A DNA stretch of 64,000 nucleotides from JBQTKD01 sp052386455 (GCA_052386455.1 JBQTKD010000087.1:9047-73046); one strand, 5' to 3'; counted from the stretch's first letter, positions 7,515-17,315 are shown. The notes: generated by a model not told the origin, from the sequence alone. Made by a program: numbers and translations.

Positions 7515-9086
7515 GTGTCAGAAGTCGTGGTGGATTTCCCCTGGGGGACCGAGATCGGGCGCCGCAGCGACGGTGTGCCGTTTCTCGTCTACTCCCCCCG
7601 CCGTTCGCACGTCTGCGACCTGCTCTCCGATGCCGCACGCTGGGCCGACCGCACGCACCTCGTGCAGGGGACGCGGCGCCTGAGCTTCGCCGAGGTCTTC
7701 GCGCGGGTCGAGGCCACGGCCGCGGTGGCGCACGAGCAGGGCGTACGAGCTGGGGACCGCGTCCTGCTGCTCGCGCCGAACAGCGTGGAGTGGGTGATCT
7801 CGTTCTGGGCCGGGCTGCGCCTCGGTGCGGTGGTTGCCGTCGGCAACAGCTGGTGGAGCGCGGCGGAGATCGCCCACGCCGTCGACCTGGTGCGGCCAGC
7901 CCTGGTCCTCGCCGATCCGGCCCGGCTGGCCAACGTACCGGCGGACGCTCCCTCGGCGGACCTGATGGAGGTCTACGACCGGCGGCCGTCCGGCACCGCT
8001 CCCGTGCGGCCGACGGGCCACGAGGACGACCCGGCCCTCATCGTCTTCACCGCAGGCACAACCGGGTTCGCCAAGGGTGTCGTGCTCGCTCATCGATCCG
8101 TCATCGCGAACCTGCACAACCTCCTGGCCGTCTCGGGCAGGCTTCCCCAGAACCTCGACCCCACCCGCACACCGGCAGTCGTTCTGCAGAGCGGGCCGCT
8201 GTTCCACATGGGCGGCGTCCAGTCCCTCCTGCTCGGGCTGCTGAGCGGATCGACGACGGTCTTCTTGTCGGGCCGCTTCGATCCCGGCGAGGTCCTCGAA
8301 CTCGTCGAGCGCGAACGGGTCACCGTGTGGGGCGCGGTCCCGGCCATGGCGGCGCGGGTACTCGAGCACCCGGACCTCCCCCGCCGGGACGTCACGTCCG
8401 TGCGGTCGATCTCGATGGGCGGGGCGCCGGTGCAGCCGCGGCTGCTGGAGAGCCTCCGCGAGCACTTCACCTCGGCCAAACGCGGACTCTCGACCATCTA
8501 CGGCATGACCGAAACCGGCGGGACGGTCACCTCCGCGTCCGGTGCGTTGATGGCGGAACACCCGCAGACCGCGGGCCGCGCGCTGCCGGTGGTGGAGCTG
8601 CGAATCGAGAACCCCGACGCCGACGGGGTTGGGGAAATCGTCGTCCGAACGCCGGGTCAGATGGTCGGCTACTGGGGCCAGGAGGGCGCCGACCTGCTCG
8701 ACGCGGACGGCTTCGTCCACACCGGCGATCTCGGGCGGCTCCACGACGGTCTGCTGTTCGTGACCGGGCGCAGCAAGGAGCTCATCATTCGCGGCGGGGA
8801 GAACATCGCCCCGGTCCACGTGGAGTCGGCGCTGCTCACCCACCCGGCCGTGCGCAGCGCGGCGGTGCTCGGCCGGCCCGACGAGGTGATGGGCGAGATC
8901 GTCGCGGCGGCGGTCCAGGTGGACTCCCCCGTCACCGCCGAGGAACTCGCCGCGCACGTCGCTCCGCTGCTGTCGAAGTTCGCCGTGCCGGTGCAGTGGT
9001 GGATCGGCACCGAGCCGCTCGCCATGACCGACGCGGGGAAGACCGACAAGCGCCGCATCGCGGCACTCTGGCCCGGGCCGATCTGA
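7515..9086 (+). CDS. AMP-dependent acyl-CoA synthetase/ligase
   Basis: The ANL-family enzyme (523 residues) activates a carboxylic acid with ATP and CoA. It has the P-loop FTAGTTGFAKGV, the motif YGMTETGG, HTGDLGRL, and the C-terminal GRSKELIIRGGENI hinge with the catalytic Lys near the end (DAGKTDKRR). The start is GTG at 7515 with no visible ribosome site, 15 nt after motif site B. The gene stands alone on its strand, divergent from two crotonase-family genes, so it probably supplies their acyl-CoA substrate. Chain-length preference is unknown. Confidence 0.92.
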   Translation: MSEVVVDFPWGTEIGRRSDGVPFLVYSPRRSHVCDLLSDAARWADRTHLVQGTRRLSFAEVFARVEATAAVAHEQGVRAGDRVLLLAPNSVEWVISFWAGLRLGAVVAVGNSWWSAAEIAHAVDLVRPALVLADPARLANVPADAPSADLMEVYDRRPSGTAPVRPTGHEDDPALIVFTAGTTGFAKGVVLAHRSVIANLHNLLAVSGRLPQNLDPTRTPAVVLQSGPLFHMGGVQSLLLGLLSGSTTVFLSGRFDPGEVLELVERERVTVWGAVPAMAARVLEHPDLPRRDVTSVRSISMGGAPVQPRLLESLREHFTSAKRGLSTIYGMTETGGTVTSASGALMAEHPQTAGRALPVVELRIENPDADGVGEIVVRTPGQMVGYWGQEGADLLDADGFVHTGDLGRLHDGLLFVTGRSKELIIRGGENIAPVHVESALLTHPAVRSAAVLGRPDEVMGEIVAAAVQVDSPVTAEELAAHVAPLLSKFAVPVQWWIGTEPLAMTDAGKTDKRRIAALWPGPI

Positions 9087-9133
9087 GTAGCCGCACCCAT
9101 GCGCCCACCCCTGCGTTCTGCGACGCTTCTCGA

Positions 9134-10295
9134 GTGACGAGGAAACTGCAGACGGCGTTGGTCGCCGTCGGGTGTGCACTGGCACTCGTGGGGTGCGGTT
9201 CCGAGGCGACGACAACGCCCGCCCAGACCGCGACGCCCGCGCCGCGCGTGCTCTCGCTCCTCGACGCAAAGCCGCTGGCGCTGGCGAACCCCATCCTCAC
9301 CGTGCCCATCGAACGCACCGACCGGCGCGGCAACAACGTGCTGGAGATCAGCCCAGAGGGAAGCCTGTTGGTCGCCGTTGGCCGGGGGCCCTACATCGAC
9401 GAGGGGTTTGCGAAGGACCAGCACGTTCTGCAGCTGCTCGCTCCTGGAGCGCCGGCACGGACGATTCCGACCATCCCGGGCCCCCTGCCCCGGGCCATTC
9501 GGGGCGCGGACGTCGACGAACGGACGATCGTGTGGCTGGAGTCCTCGAGCCGGGCGGCAACCTCGGCTCCGTGGACCCTCTTCGCCCACGACCGGGCCCG
9601 CGGAATCACGAAGGCGGTGGCAACCGACGCCGATCAACGCGGAACGGAGTCCAGCGCCGCGGACCCCATGGTCGCCGGAGATCGCCTCTACTGGACCGCG
9701 ATCGAGGGCACGCCCGACGAGGAGGGACAGACCAACGCCTACTCCAGGGATCTCGCCGCCGCCGAGCCGATTCGTAGGGAGGCGACCGACGTGGCCGATC
9801 TGAGCGTCGACGGCGACTGGATGTTCTGGACCACCGTCGAGGAGCTCGACGAGACGAACTCCCGGACGACGGTGCACCGGCGCGACCTGCGGACGGGCGC
9901 GGAGTCGATCGTCGCCGCCGTCGACCTCGGGCTCTACGGACGCATCGTGACCCTGAAGTCCGCGGGTCCGGACGTCGCGTGGATCGAGAAGGGCGCGGAC
10001 ACGGCGCAAGCGCCGCCGCCCTATCGCCTGGTCGTCCACGGGTCCGACGGGGTCGTCGCCGTCGACGGCGAGTTGTTCGGCGGGTTGACGGTCGGCGCGG
10101 GCCTGCTCGGCTGGACCGGGGTACGTCGACGGCCGGCCCGGATCCGGCGGGACCTGGCTGCTGGATCGGACGAACACGACGCTCTACTCGATCCCGCGAA
10201 GCCCGGGGAGCGGGCCGGTGCAGATCGGGGACTCGCACTTCGCCTGGCGCGACGAATCCCGCTGGCACGTCCAAACCCTGACGTCGGTGCGCTGA
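9134..10295 (+). CDS. Secreted lipoprotein of unknown function, frameshifted near the C-terminus
   Basis: The product has an N-terminal signal peptide with a lipobox (LVGC at about residue 20) and a Ser/Thr/Pro-rich linker. A body of repeated W/F-containing strands (VWLE, LYWTAI, WMFWTTV, VAWIE) follows, suggesting a beta-propeller-like extracytoplasmic domain. At the G run 10118-10121 the reading frame breaks. Removing one G restores a sensible tail (YVDGRPGSGGTW, then HFAWRDE) ending at TGA 10293-10295. The uncorrected frame instead turns Arg/Pro-rich and runs to 10363, into the convergent gene. It is either a true frameshift or a sequencing error in the homopolymer. The start is GTG 9134. 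Confidence 0.65.
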
Positions 10296-10332
10296 CCGGG
10301 CGGCTCAGGCGGCGGGAGAACTGGCCGACTCC

Positions 10333-11253
10333 TCACGGGCCGCCGACGATCCCCCGAACATAGTCCGCGAGCCAGCCCATCTCCACGTGTGCGCCCGCCG
10401 GCCTCCCGTTCAAGGTCGCGGACATGCCGACCTCGTGGAGCACCAGGCTCTGGATCGGCATCCCCCAGCCGGCGGCGTAGTGGCCCTCGAAGGTCAGCTC
10501 TGCACCGGATTCGTCGCGGACGGTGCCGGCGACCCTCCGGTGCATCATCGCCGCGTCGAGGTCGAAGTCGACGTCCGCGCCCACTATGCGGGCGACGACG
10601 CCGGCGCGGTTGACGTAGCCCCACAGCAGGGCCTTGCCGCTCGCGTTCATGAGGCACAGGTGCAGGGACAGCGCCCCGTCGGGAGTGACCGCGTTGATCC
10701 ACTTCCAGTGCATCATGTAGTTCCAGTTGCGGGTGCCCCAGGAGTGGTCGCGGTGGCCGACGCCAGTGAACTCGACCTCCCGCCCGCGCAACCGCAGCCG
10801 ACCGCGCGTGACGCCGGACTGCTCGTAGCGGTTGTGCGCCATCCAGTCCGGGCACCCGTCGGCGTTGTCCCGCCAGGTGAACGGGTGGTGGACGCCCTCG
10901 AAACGGAGCGCCAGGTCCAGTTCGCCGTCGTCGAAGGCGAACTCGGCGACCTTCAGCGGATCGGACTGACGGCACGTCAGACCGCTGACCGCGAAGTCGC
11001 GGAGATCGTCCCCGGAGTGCTCCGCGTCGGCGACGTAGGAGAGGTAATCGGGCTTGGTGAAGTCCGGTCCCGCGACGAACACGAACCGGCCCCACTTCGT
11101 CCCGCCCTCGCGCCAGACGTAGACGAAGACAAGGAGGTTCTCCTCTGGGATCGGCGCGGTGATCGCCAGGCTTTCGCGGGCCAGTGGGCCGCTTGCCGAC
11201 TCGGCGTGCAGCAGGTCGTCCTCGGGAGCGAACTGTGTCAGCGGGGCGATCAT
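10333..11253 (-). CDS. Lipocalin/AttH-like (DUF7064-type) protein
   Basis: The 306-residue soluble protein has a Trp/His-rich, strand-rich sequence. GHRDHSWGTRNWNYMMHWKW is its most striking stretch, and VGHRDHSWG-type sequence is a feature of CrtC/AttH-like and DUF7064-type beta-barrel proteins. No signal peptide is evident. Its ATG overlaps the stop of the upstream phosphohistidine-domain gene (TGATG), so it is the last gene of a three-gene operon with that protein and an acyl-CoA synthetase. A role in binding or modifying a hydrophobic CoA-linked product is inference from context only. Confidence 0.6.
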   Translation of the reverse strand: MIAPLTQFAPEDDLLHAESASGPLARESLAITAPIPEENLLVFVYVWREGGTKWGRFVFVAGPDFTKPDYLSYVADAEHSGDDLRDFAVSGLTCRQSDPLKVAEFAFDDGELDLALRFEGVHHPFTWRDNADGCPDWMAHNRYEQSGVTRGRLRLRGREVEFTGVGHRDHSWGTRNWNYMMHWKWINAVTPDGALSLHLCLMNASGKALLWGYVNRAGVVARIVGADVDFDLDAAMMHRRVAGTVRDESGAELTFEGHYAAGWGMPIQSLVLHEVGMSATLNGRPAGAHVEMGWLADYVRGIVGGP

Positions 11254-13583
11254 CAGTAGCTTCCCTCGGTTTCGCGGTCGCGGCCCAGGGTCTGCAGGTA
11301 GTCCTCGTGCAGCTCCATCCAGACGGTGTGGACCGAGTCGACCGCCGGGGAGACCAGGTACTGCCAGTCCCCCGCCTCGGCGCGGGAGAGCGCGTCGTTC
11401 AATCGCGCCTCGTAGGAGGCAAACCTGGGCAGGAGTTCTGCGGTCCGCTGCAGCACCGTGCCGGCCCGCTCGACCTTCTTCGCGAAGTCGTCCGCGAGCA
11501 GTTCCAGTTCGGACGCGGCCACGCCGGCGGCCTTGGTGGACAGCGACTTGATGGGGCCGTTCAGCGACAGGAAGCGCTCGTAGATCGGGGCCAGCGCGTC
11601 GAGGTCCAGGCCGGCGCGTTCGGCGTCGAGAACGGCCTGGTGTCGCGCGCGACCGGCTTTGGTGAGCAGGTAGCCGCTGTGGGTCTTCTGCACGAGTTCG
11701 GCGGCCTCGAGGGCCTCGGCGCCGGCGACAGCCGGGAGACTGCCGCGCAGCGCGAGGGCGTGCAGTGCCGGTTGGACGTCGAAGTCCGGCTCCGGGGGCG
11801 AACCCAGCCCGGAGTCCGGCACCAGGCCGACGCCCATCAGGAACACTGCGCCGAGCGCCTGCTGGGCCTCGCCGCCGCCGCCGGTCAATGCCGGGTAGAC
11901 GGCCTCGGTCAACGGGTCGAAGGCGTCGAAGTCCGCGGCGAGCATCTCGTCCCACATGCCGATGGCACGAGCGAACGGAAGCAGGAACTCGCGCGCGTAG
12001 ACCTTCACGCCGTTGCGTACGCGCGTGTCCCACGGGGTCGCCGCGATGGTCTTGTAGAGCTCGAGCATGGCGGCGTTGCAGCGCGCGACGATGGCGGCCA
12101 TCTCGGGGAAGTCGAGCCTGCGGACCTGCGAGACCGGGGTGTCCCACGTGTCGCGGGCGTAGACCGCGACGCCGGAGAGGTACTTCAGGTAGTTCTTCGG
12201 CTGCGCGAACGTGGTGGCGATGTCGTTGATGGTGATCGTGACCGGACCCTCTCGATCGAACTGAGCGGGGCGAAAGAACATCGCCTGGGTGACGCAGTAG
12301 GGCAGGCCCGCGTAGCCGTCGGCCCACTCGTGCGCGGTCTCGTAGAGGAAGTGGTCCCGCACGATCACGAAACCGCCGCCGGGCAGCGGGTACGGGCCGG
12401 TGTCGTTCAGCGCCGCGCGACAGTCGTAGTGCAACAGGAAGCCGGACAGTTCGGTGGCGGCGTTGAAGGCGCGGAACGCCGCCATTTCCTCGGGGTCGTC
12501 GAGGCGGTGTTCCTCGTCGCGGAAGCGGGTCAGCCACTCCTGGCTCAGGGCCGGCACCAGGTAGTCGCGTCCCGAGACGTAGCCGGGCCCCTCGCCCCAC
12601 AGTCCGTACTGCAGACGGCGCTGGAACTGAACGAGCGCGTTGGCGTTGCCGCGGGGGTCCGGGCCGAGGTCCTGGCCCAGGGCGGAGGCGAGGGCCCGCC
12701 CGATCAGTGGACAGGCACCGAGCGCCCAGATGCGCACGTGGTTGGCCTTGCTGCCGATCTCCCGGGTGGGGATGGCGCCCAGCTCGATCACGCCGTCGAC
12801 GCCGATCCGCTCGGTGATCGTCTCGACCCAGTGCCGGTAGGTGGCCCACTGCTGAACGAACGCGACGGTCTCGTATTCCTGACGAGGAATCAGACCGGAC
12901 TCGCCCTCGGTCTGGCGGCTCTTGATGAGGTCCCAGAGGTTCCATCCGGTGTAGGCCGCGTACTCGTCGAGCTCGACGGCGGACAGGTCGCGCCGGACGT
13001 TGTCGGCCGTGTTGTTCAGGACGCCGGAGCGCAGCCGGTTGCGCAGCTGCCGGTTCCCGCGCGTGCCGTCGGCGATCTCGCCGCGGTAGGCGGCCATCAG
13101 CGCGGCGAGCTGTTCGGCCATGGCCGCCGCGGCTGGGTCGGGCTCGGCCGCGTTGGCGGCGGCGTCCCCGTAGGCGCGGTCGGACTCTGCGATGAGCGCT
13201 CGGCCGTTCGGGACGGACGCGACGTCCAGCCGGACGATCGCGCCGTTGGGCGGGATGATCTCGCCGCGAGCCGAGGCGACGCCTTCGGTGAACGACACCG
13301 ACATGAGGCACGGGATCCCGTACTCGCGCGACAGGATCCCGAGGTGGCTCTCGGGCGCGCCCTGCAGGGTCATGACGCCCTTGACGCCGGCCGACAGAGC
13401 GGGCGTCAGAAATGTGGTCGTCCCGCCGCGCGCGAGCACGATCGTGTCCCGAACGCCGGGCGAGGCGACGAAGTCCAGGACCGCCTGAGGGGAGTCGAGC
13501 CAGACGACCGGGCCCTCGACCATGCCGTCGTGCTCGAAGACCGTGAGGCCGGTCCCGATCTCGGCGAAACCCTCGTCTTTCAT
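11253..13583 (-). CDS. PEP-utilising swivelling phosphohistidine-domain protein without ATP-grasp domain
   Basis: The 776-residue protein has an N-terminal PEP-utilising mobile domain (about 1-130). The phosphohistidine loop is GAPESHLGILSREYGIPCL, with His80 as the expected phospho-acceptor. PEP synthases and rifampin phosphotransferases add an ATP-grasp domain or a PEP-binding barrel; here I see neither. About 640 residues of unrecognised sequence follow, Ala/Leu-rich and probably mostly helical toward the C-terminus. The ATG overlaps the stop of the acyl-CoA synthetase (ATGA), and its own stop overlaps the next start. The context suggests a phosphotransfer step on a CoA-linked or lipid-like substrate, but the function is unknown. 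Confidence 0.7.
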   Translation of the reverse strand: MKDEGFAEIGTGLTVFEHDGMVEGPVVWLDSPQAVLDFVASPGVRDTIVLARGGTTTFLTPALSAGVKGVMTLQGAPESHLGILSREYGIPCLMSVSFTEGVASARGEIIPPNGAIVRLDVASVPNGRALIAESDRAYGDAAANAAEPDPAAAAMAEQLAALMAAYRGEIADGTRGNRQLRNRLRSGVLNNTADNVRRDLSAVELDEYAAYTGWNLWDLIKSRQTEGESGLIPRQEYETVAFVQQWATYRHWVETITERIGVDGVIELGAIPTREIGSKANHVRIWALGACPLIGRALASALGQDLGPDPRGNANALVQFQRRLQYGLWGEGPGYVSGRDYLVPALSQEWLTRFRDEEHRLDDPEEMAAFRAFNAATELSGFLLHYDCRAALNDTGPYPLPGGGFVIVRDHFLYETAHEWADGYAGLPYCVTQAMFFRPAQFDREGPVTITINDIATTFAQPKNYLKYLSGVAVYARDTWDTPVSQVRRLDFPEMAAIVARCNAAMLELYKTIAATPWDTRVRNGVKVYAREFLLPFARAIGMWDEMLAADFDAFDPLTEAVYPALTGGGGEAQQALGAVFLMGVGLVPDSGLGSPPEPDFDVQPALHALALRGSLPAVAGAEALEAAELVQKTHSGYLLTKAGRARHQAVLDAERAGLDLDALAPIYERFLSLNGPIKSLSTKAAGVAASELELLADDFAKKVERAGTVLQRTAELLPRFASYEARLNDALSRAEAGDWQYLVSPAVDSVHTVWMELHEDYLQTLGRDRETEGSY

Positions 13584-15385
13584 GCCTGCGGCGCTGCGTA
13601 CAGGGCGTCGATGACGTCGGCGTACTTCGCCTCGATGGGACGGCGGCGCAGCTTGTTGGTCGGGGTGATCTCCTCGCCGCCGGGCAGCCACTCGGTGGCC
13701 AACAGTTCCCACGCCTTGATCTGCTCGACACGGGCGAGGCGCTCGTTTGCTCGTTCGACGCCGGCGGCGACCTCGGCCCGGACCCGCGGGTCCGCCGCGA
13801 TCACGGCGGTGCTCGCTCCCTCGACGCCGTTGCGGGCGGCCCAGGCGGCGGCGGCGTCGGGGTCGAGGGTCAACAGCGCCACGTTGTAGAGCCGGGCGTC
13901 GCCGATGCAGATCGCCTGTCCGATCAGCGGGCAGCCGCCCTTGAGCTCCATCTCGATCTTGCTCGGCGCCATGTTCTTGCCGGCCGAGTTGATGATGAGT
14001 TCCTTCTTGCGGTCGACGATGCGCAGGTACCCGTCCTCGTCGACCTGCCCGATGTCGCCGGTGTGCATCCAGCCGTCCACGACCGCCTCGGCGGTGAGGT
14101 CCGGGCGGTCCTTGTACCCGGCCATCAGCGTCGCGCCGGAGATGAGGATCTCGCCGTCCTCCGCGAGCCGAAGCCCGACGCCCGGCATCGCGGGACCCAC
14201 CGTGCCGAGCTTGACCTTCCCCGGCGGGTTGATGGTGACCAGCAGGATCTCGGACATGCCCCACAGTTCCTCGAGTGGGAGGCCGATGGCGGCGAAGAAC
14301 TCCAGCACCGCGTACGGCGTCGGAGCCGCGCCCACCGAGGGCCATTCCAGGCAGTCCATGCCGATCTTCGCGCGCAGCTTGCCGAGCACGAGGTCGTCGG
14401 CGCGGGCGTACTCCTCGAGCAGCAGGACCGGCACGTCCTCGCCGCGCTGTTCGGCCCGGACCTTGCGCAGGCCGACGTCCACGGCCCACTCCATGGCCTT
14501 GCGCTTCTCCGGGTCGCTCTCGCCGGCGATCGCGCCGGTAAGGGCGCCGTGCAGCTTTTCGTAGATGCGAGGCACGGAGAAGATCCGCGTCGGGCGGGCG
14601 TCGGCGAGCGCGGCGGCGACGGTCTTCGGGTCGGCGACGGTCGTGATCTCGTACCCGAAGCACATGCCGCTGTAGTGGGAGATGAACCGCTCGGCGATGT
14701 GCGCCATGGGCAGGAACGAGATCACCCGGCCCTGCGCGCTGACGCCGTTGACGGCGTTGAGGTTGCGGCAGCCGGCCAGGATCGAGGAGTGCGTGTGCTG
14801 CACGCCCTTCGGCTGACCCGTCGTGCCGGAGGTGTAGATCAGCGTGATCGGGGTGTCCGGGCCGATCGAGTGCCAGGTGGCCTCGAAGTCGAAACCTGCC
14901 GGTGCAGGGGTCGCCTCCAGCTCCGCGAGAGTCCGCGCTCCGGGAGCGTCGCCCTCCACCAGCACCACGTCGGGCGCTTCGGCCATTCCTGCGACGGCCT
15001 CGAGAACGCGCGGCGCGAAGGCAGGCTCCGTGACCACGATCCGGGAGCCGGACTGCTCCAACAGCCAGCGGATGTCCTCGACCGGGCACGTGGCGTAGAT
15101 GGAGAACGGCGTCACGCCGAGGTGCATGGCGCCCGTGTCGACGAGATTGTGCTCGGGGCGGTTGGTCAGCATCAGTGCGAGGACGTCGCCGGCGCCGACA
15201 CCGGCGGCGGCCAGGCCGCCGGCGATGCGTTCGACGCGCTGTGCGTACGCCCGCCACGTGATCGCCACGCCGCCGCCGACGGTCCGCAACGCCACCTGGT
15301 CCGCGCACTCGGCCGCGGTGCGCTGGAACGCGCCGCACAGCGTCGTTTCGTCGAGCGTTGCCCACTGGCCGCGTGCTGCAGACAT
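13580..15385 (-). CDS. Long-chain-type acyl-CoA synthetase (AMP-forming)
   Basis: The ANL-superfamily ligase (601 residues) has P-loop YTSGTTGQPKGV at about 184-195, HTGDIGQVDEDGYL, and IVDRKKELIINSAGKN followed by the C-terminal Lys region TNKLRRR. Its length and the RKKELI signature fit the FadD15/FAA-type long-chain group. ATG 15385 is preceded by GGGGA. It heads the three-gene operon with the phosphohistidine-domain and AttH-like proteins and presumably makes the acyl-CoA they handle. The upstream region is shared with the divergent FAD oxidoreductase and holds motif site C. Confidence 0.92.
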   Translation of the reverse strand: MSAARGQWATLDETTLCGAFQRTAAECADQVALRTVGGGVAITWRAYAQRVERIAGGLAAAGVGAGDVLALMLTNRPEHNLVDTGAMHLGVTPFSIYATCPVEDIRWLLEQSGSRIVVTEPAFAPRVLEAVAGMAEAPDVVLVEGDAPGARTLAELEATPAPAGFDFEATWHSIGPDTPITLIYTSGTTGQPKGVQHTHSSILAGCRNLNAVNGVSAQGRVISFLPMAHIAERFISHYSGMCFGYEITTVADPKTVAAALADARPTRIFSVPRIYEKLHGALTGAIAGESDPEKRKAMEWAVDVGLRKVRAEQRGEDVPVLLLEEYARADDLVLGKLRAKIGMDCLEWPSVGAAPTPYAVLEFFAAIGLPLEELWGMSEILLVTINPPGKVKLGTVGPAMPGVGLRLAEDGEILISGATLMAGYKDRPDLTAEAVVDGWMHTGDIGQVDEDGYLRIVDRKKELIINSAGKNMAPSKIEMELKGGCPLIGQAICIGDARLYNVALLTLDPDAAAAWAARNGVEGASTAVIAADPRVRAEVAAGVERANERLARVEQIKAWELLATEWLPGGEEITPTNKLRRRPIEAKYADVIDALYAAPQA

Positions 15386-15398
15386 GTCGGATCCCCGA

Positions 15399-15420
15399 TA
15401 CTCGCATATTCGACTATTTG
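15399..15420. promoter_or_regulatory. Shared lipid-regulon motif, site C
   Basis: The site opens with TACTCGCATATTCGACTATT and lies in the 91-bp gap between the divergent acyl-CoA synthetase (15385) and FAD oxidoreductase (15477). The core ATTCGACTAT agrees with sites A and B. Confidence 0.6.
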
Positions 15421-15476
15421 ATTAACAGATGTTTGTCCCCGAGGATGGGCCCGTCAAGAGAGACGAGGGAGTCTTC

Positions 15477-16949
15477 GTGGCCGTAGAGCAGGTCGACGCG
15501 ATCGTCGTCGGAGCTCGTTGTTCCGGTACCGCCACCGCGATCCCCCTCGCCCGCGGCGGGCGGAACGTCGTCGTGCTGGACAAGGTGGCGTTCCCGTCCG
15601 ACACCCTCTCGACGCACGTGTTCGTTCCGAACGGCGTCGCAGAGCTCAAGAGAATGGGCGCGCTGGAGGGAATCCTGGCGCTCGGGCCCGCTCGTGTGCA
15701 CCACCTGCGCATCCACGACGGCGACCTCGTGCTCCGCGAACGGTTCACGCCGTTCTACGGCGTCGACTTCGGCCTGTGCATCCCGCGCGACCAACAGGAC
15801 GTGGTCCTCGTCGAGGCCGCACGCAAGGCGGGCGCCGACGTACGGGAACGATGCAAGGTCACCGAGGTCGTCTGGCGCGACGGCCGAGCCGTGGGCGTGC
15901 GATACGTCGAAGGCGGCGAGGAACGGGAGATCCACGCCAAGGTCGTCGTCGGGGCGGACGGCCGGTGGTCGCGCATCGCCAACGAGGTGGGCGAGTGGAT
16001 GCCCTACCGCGCCTCGCGCAACGGCCGCGGGTTCGCCTTTCGCTATCTCGACGACCCGATGGCCGGGACCGAGCGGCACGACGAGTTCGGCGTGTACCGC
16101 GCCGGCCGTACCGTCGCGCTGACCCTGCCCTCCTGCCCGGACGGTCGCCTGCTCGTCGTCTGGATGTGTCCGGCCGAGGACATCGCCGAGTTCCGCGCCG
16201 ACGCCGAGGCTGCGTGGCAGCGCAAGCTCGACGGCGATCCGGCCATGGCCGAGCGACTGCGTGGCGCCACCAGCCAGTCCTCGATCCGCAAGACCGAGGA
16301 CCTCGTCGCCTACTACCGCCGATCCAGCGGCCCGGGCTGGGCGCTCGTCGGCGACGCGGGGCATCACAAGGACCCCGTCGTCGGTCAGGGCATGCGCGAC
16401 GCCGTCCGCCACGGCCGCCTCCTCGGGGAGGCCATCGCCCGCAGCATCGACGACCCGCACGGACTCGACCGGGCGCTGCGTCGGTGGGAGCGAGTGCGCG
16501 ACAAGGACACCCTGAGCACCTACCACTGGGGCAACCGCGAGACCCGCCCGCTACCGACCTCGCCGCTGGTCCGCGAGGTGCTGCGCACCTTCGCCCAGGA
16601 CGGCGATCGCCCCGACGTCTCCGACACGTTCAACCGGGCGCGCTCGATCGAGTCGATCATCTCGCCCGTGCACCTGGCGAAGGGGCTGTCGCGCGCGCTG
16701 CGGCTACCGGACGCGGATCGCCGCGGCATCCTGAAGCAGGTCGTCGAGGAACTGCCGCACGAATGGAGCGCGCGCCGCCACCGCCTGCTCGACGGCTTCC
16801 GGTCCACGCGCCCGACCTCGACCGAGCACCCGGGGTGGGTGTTCAAGGACGCGCCGGGCGCCCCGTCGCGTCGAGCCGCGTCGCCGGCCGCCCCTTACGG
16901 GCCCAGCAGCGCGAAGGGCACCACTGCCACTCCGTCGGGTCGGCGGTAG
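15477..16949 (+). CDS. FAD-dependent oxidoreductase, PHBH/geranylgeranyl-reductase-like fold
   Basis: The 490-residue flavoprotein has an N-terminal Rossmann segment (DAIVVGARCSGTATA), the GADGRWSRIA motif, and the FAD ribose-binding motif GDAGHHKDPVVGQGM, as in class A monooxygenases and geranylgeranyl reductases. The GTG at 15477 is chosen because GAGGGAG precedes it by 5 nt. The last 18 or so residues (after ASPA) are low-complexity. They lie antisense to a DUF4143 remnant ending at 16895, so the natural C-terminus may have been replaced by inserted DNA. It may hydroxylate or reduce a substrate of the divergent acyl-CoA synthetase operon; this is unproven. Confidence 0.82.
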   Translation: MAVEQVDAIVVGARCSGTATAIPLARGGRNVVVLDKVAFPSDTLSTHVFVPNGVAELKRMGALEGILALGPARVHHLRIHDGDLVLRERFTPFYGVDFGLCIPRDQQDVVLVEAARKAGADVRERCKVTEVVWRDGRAVGVRYVEGGEEREIHAKVVVGADGRWSRIANEVGEWMPYRASRNGRGFAFRYLDDPMAGTERHDEFGVYRAGRTVALTLPSCPDGRLLVVWMCPAEDIAEFRADAEAAWQRKLDGDPAMAERLRGATSQSSIRKTEDLVAYYRRSSGPGWALVGDAGHHKDPVVGQGMRDAVRHGRLLGEAIARSIDDPHGLDRALRRWERVRDKDTLSTYHWGNRETRPLPTSPLVREVLRTFAQDGDRPDVSDTFNRARSIESIISPVHLAKGLSRALRLPDADRRGILKQVVEELPHEWSARRHRLLDGFRSTRPTSTEHPGWVFKDAPGAPSRRAASPAAPYGPSSAKGTTATPSGRR

Positions 16950-17116
16950 GCGAACTTGCCCGTATTGACGATCACCCGTTCGACGAGGCGTTCGCCCAGC
17001 TGATCCTTGAGCCAGTTCAGATGCTGCGCGTCCGCGGGGTGGACGGTGTCGGACAGCTTGACCTCCAGCGCCACGCAGGAGCGATCCGATCCGTCGACGA
17101 CGAGATCGACCCTCAA
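16895..17116 (-). pseudogene. C-terminal remnant of a DUF4143 (AAA-type ATPase) protein
   Basis: About 73 residues ending in AYRRPDGVAVVPFALLGP resemble the C-terminal nuclease-like DUF4143 domain of AAA ATPases, including VDLVVDG and ALEVKLS, which carry the D and E-x-K of that fold. There is no ATPase part, no proper start (a TGA lies in frame about 30 nt upstream of the first TTG), and the segment overlaps the end of the FAD gene. It is debris of a horizontally moving gene. Confidence 0.6.
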
Positions 17117-17315
17117 GGGATTCGAGGACGAAGATCGACGTCAGGTGCTCCCGGAGTCGGCGATGCGAGGCCGATTGGACACGTCGCAATCTAACGTTTG
17201 GACGCAATTCCATCGAACATTTCGACGAGATACCAGTTGACGTTTGGGCGCCGCCGATGCGCTGTGGCCGGCCCTGGGCGTCGGTTGGCGGCGGCAACGG
17301 TGCGGGCCAGTCCTC

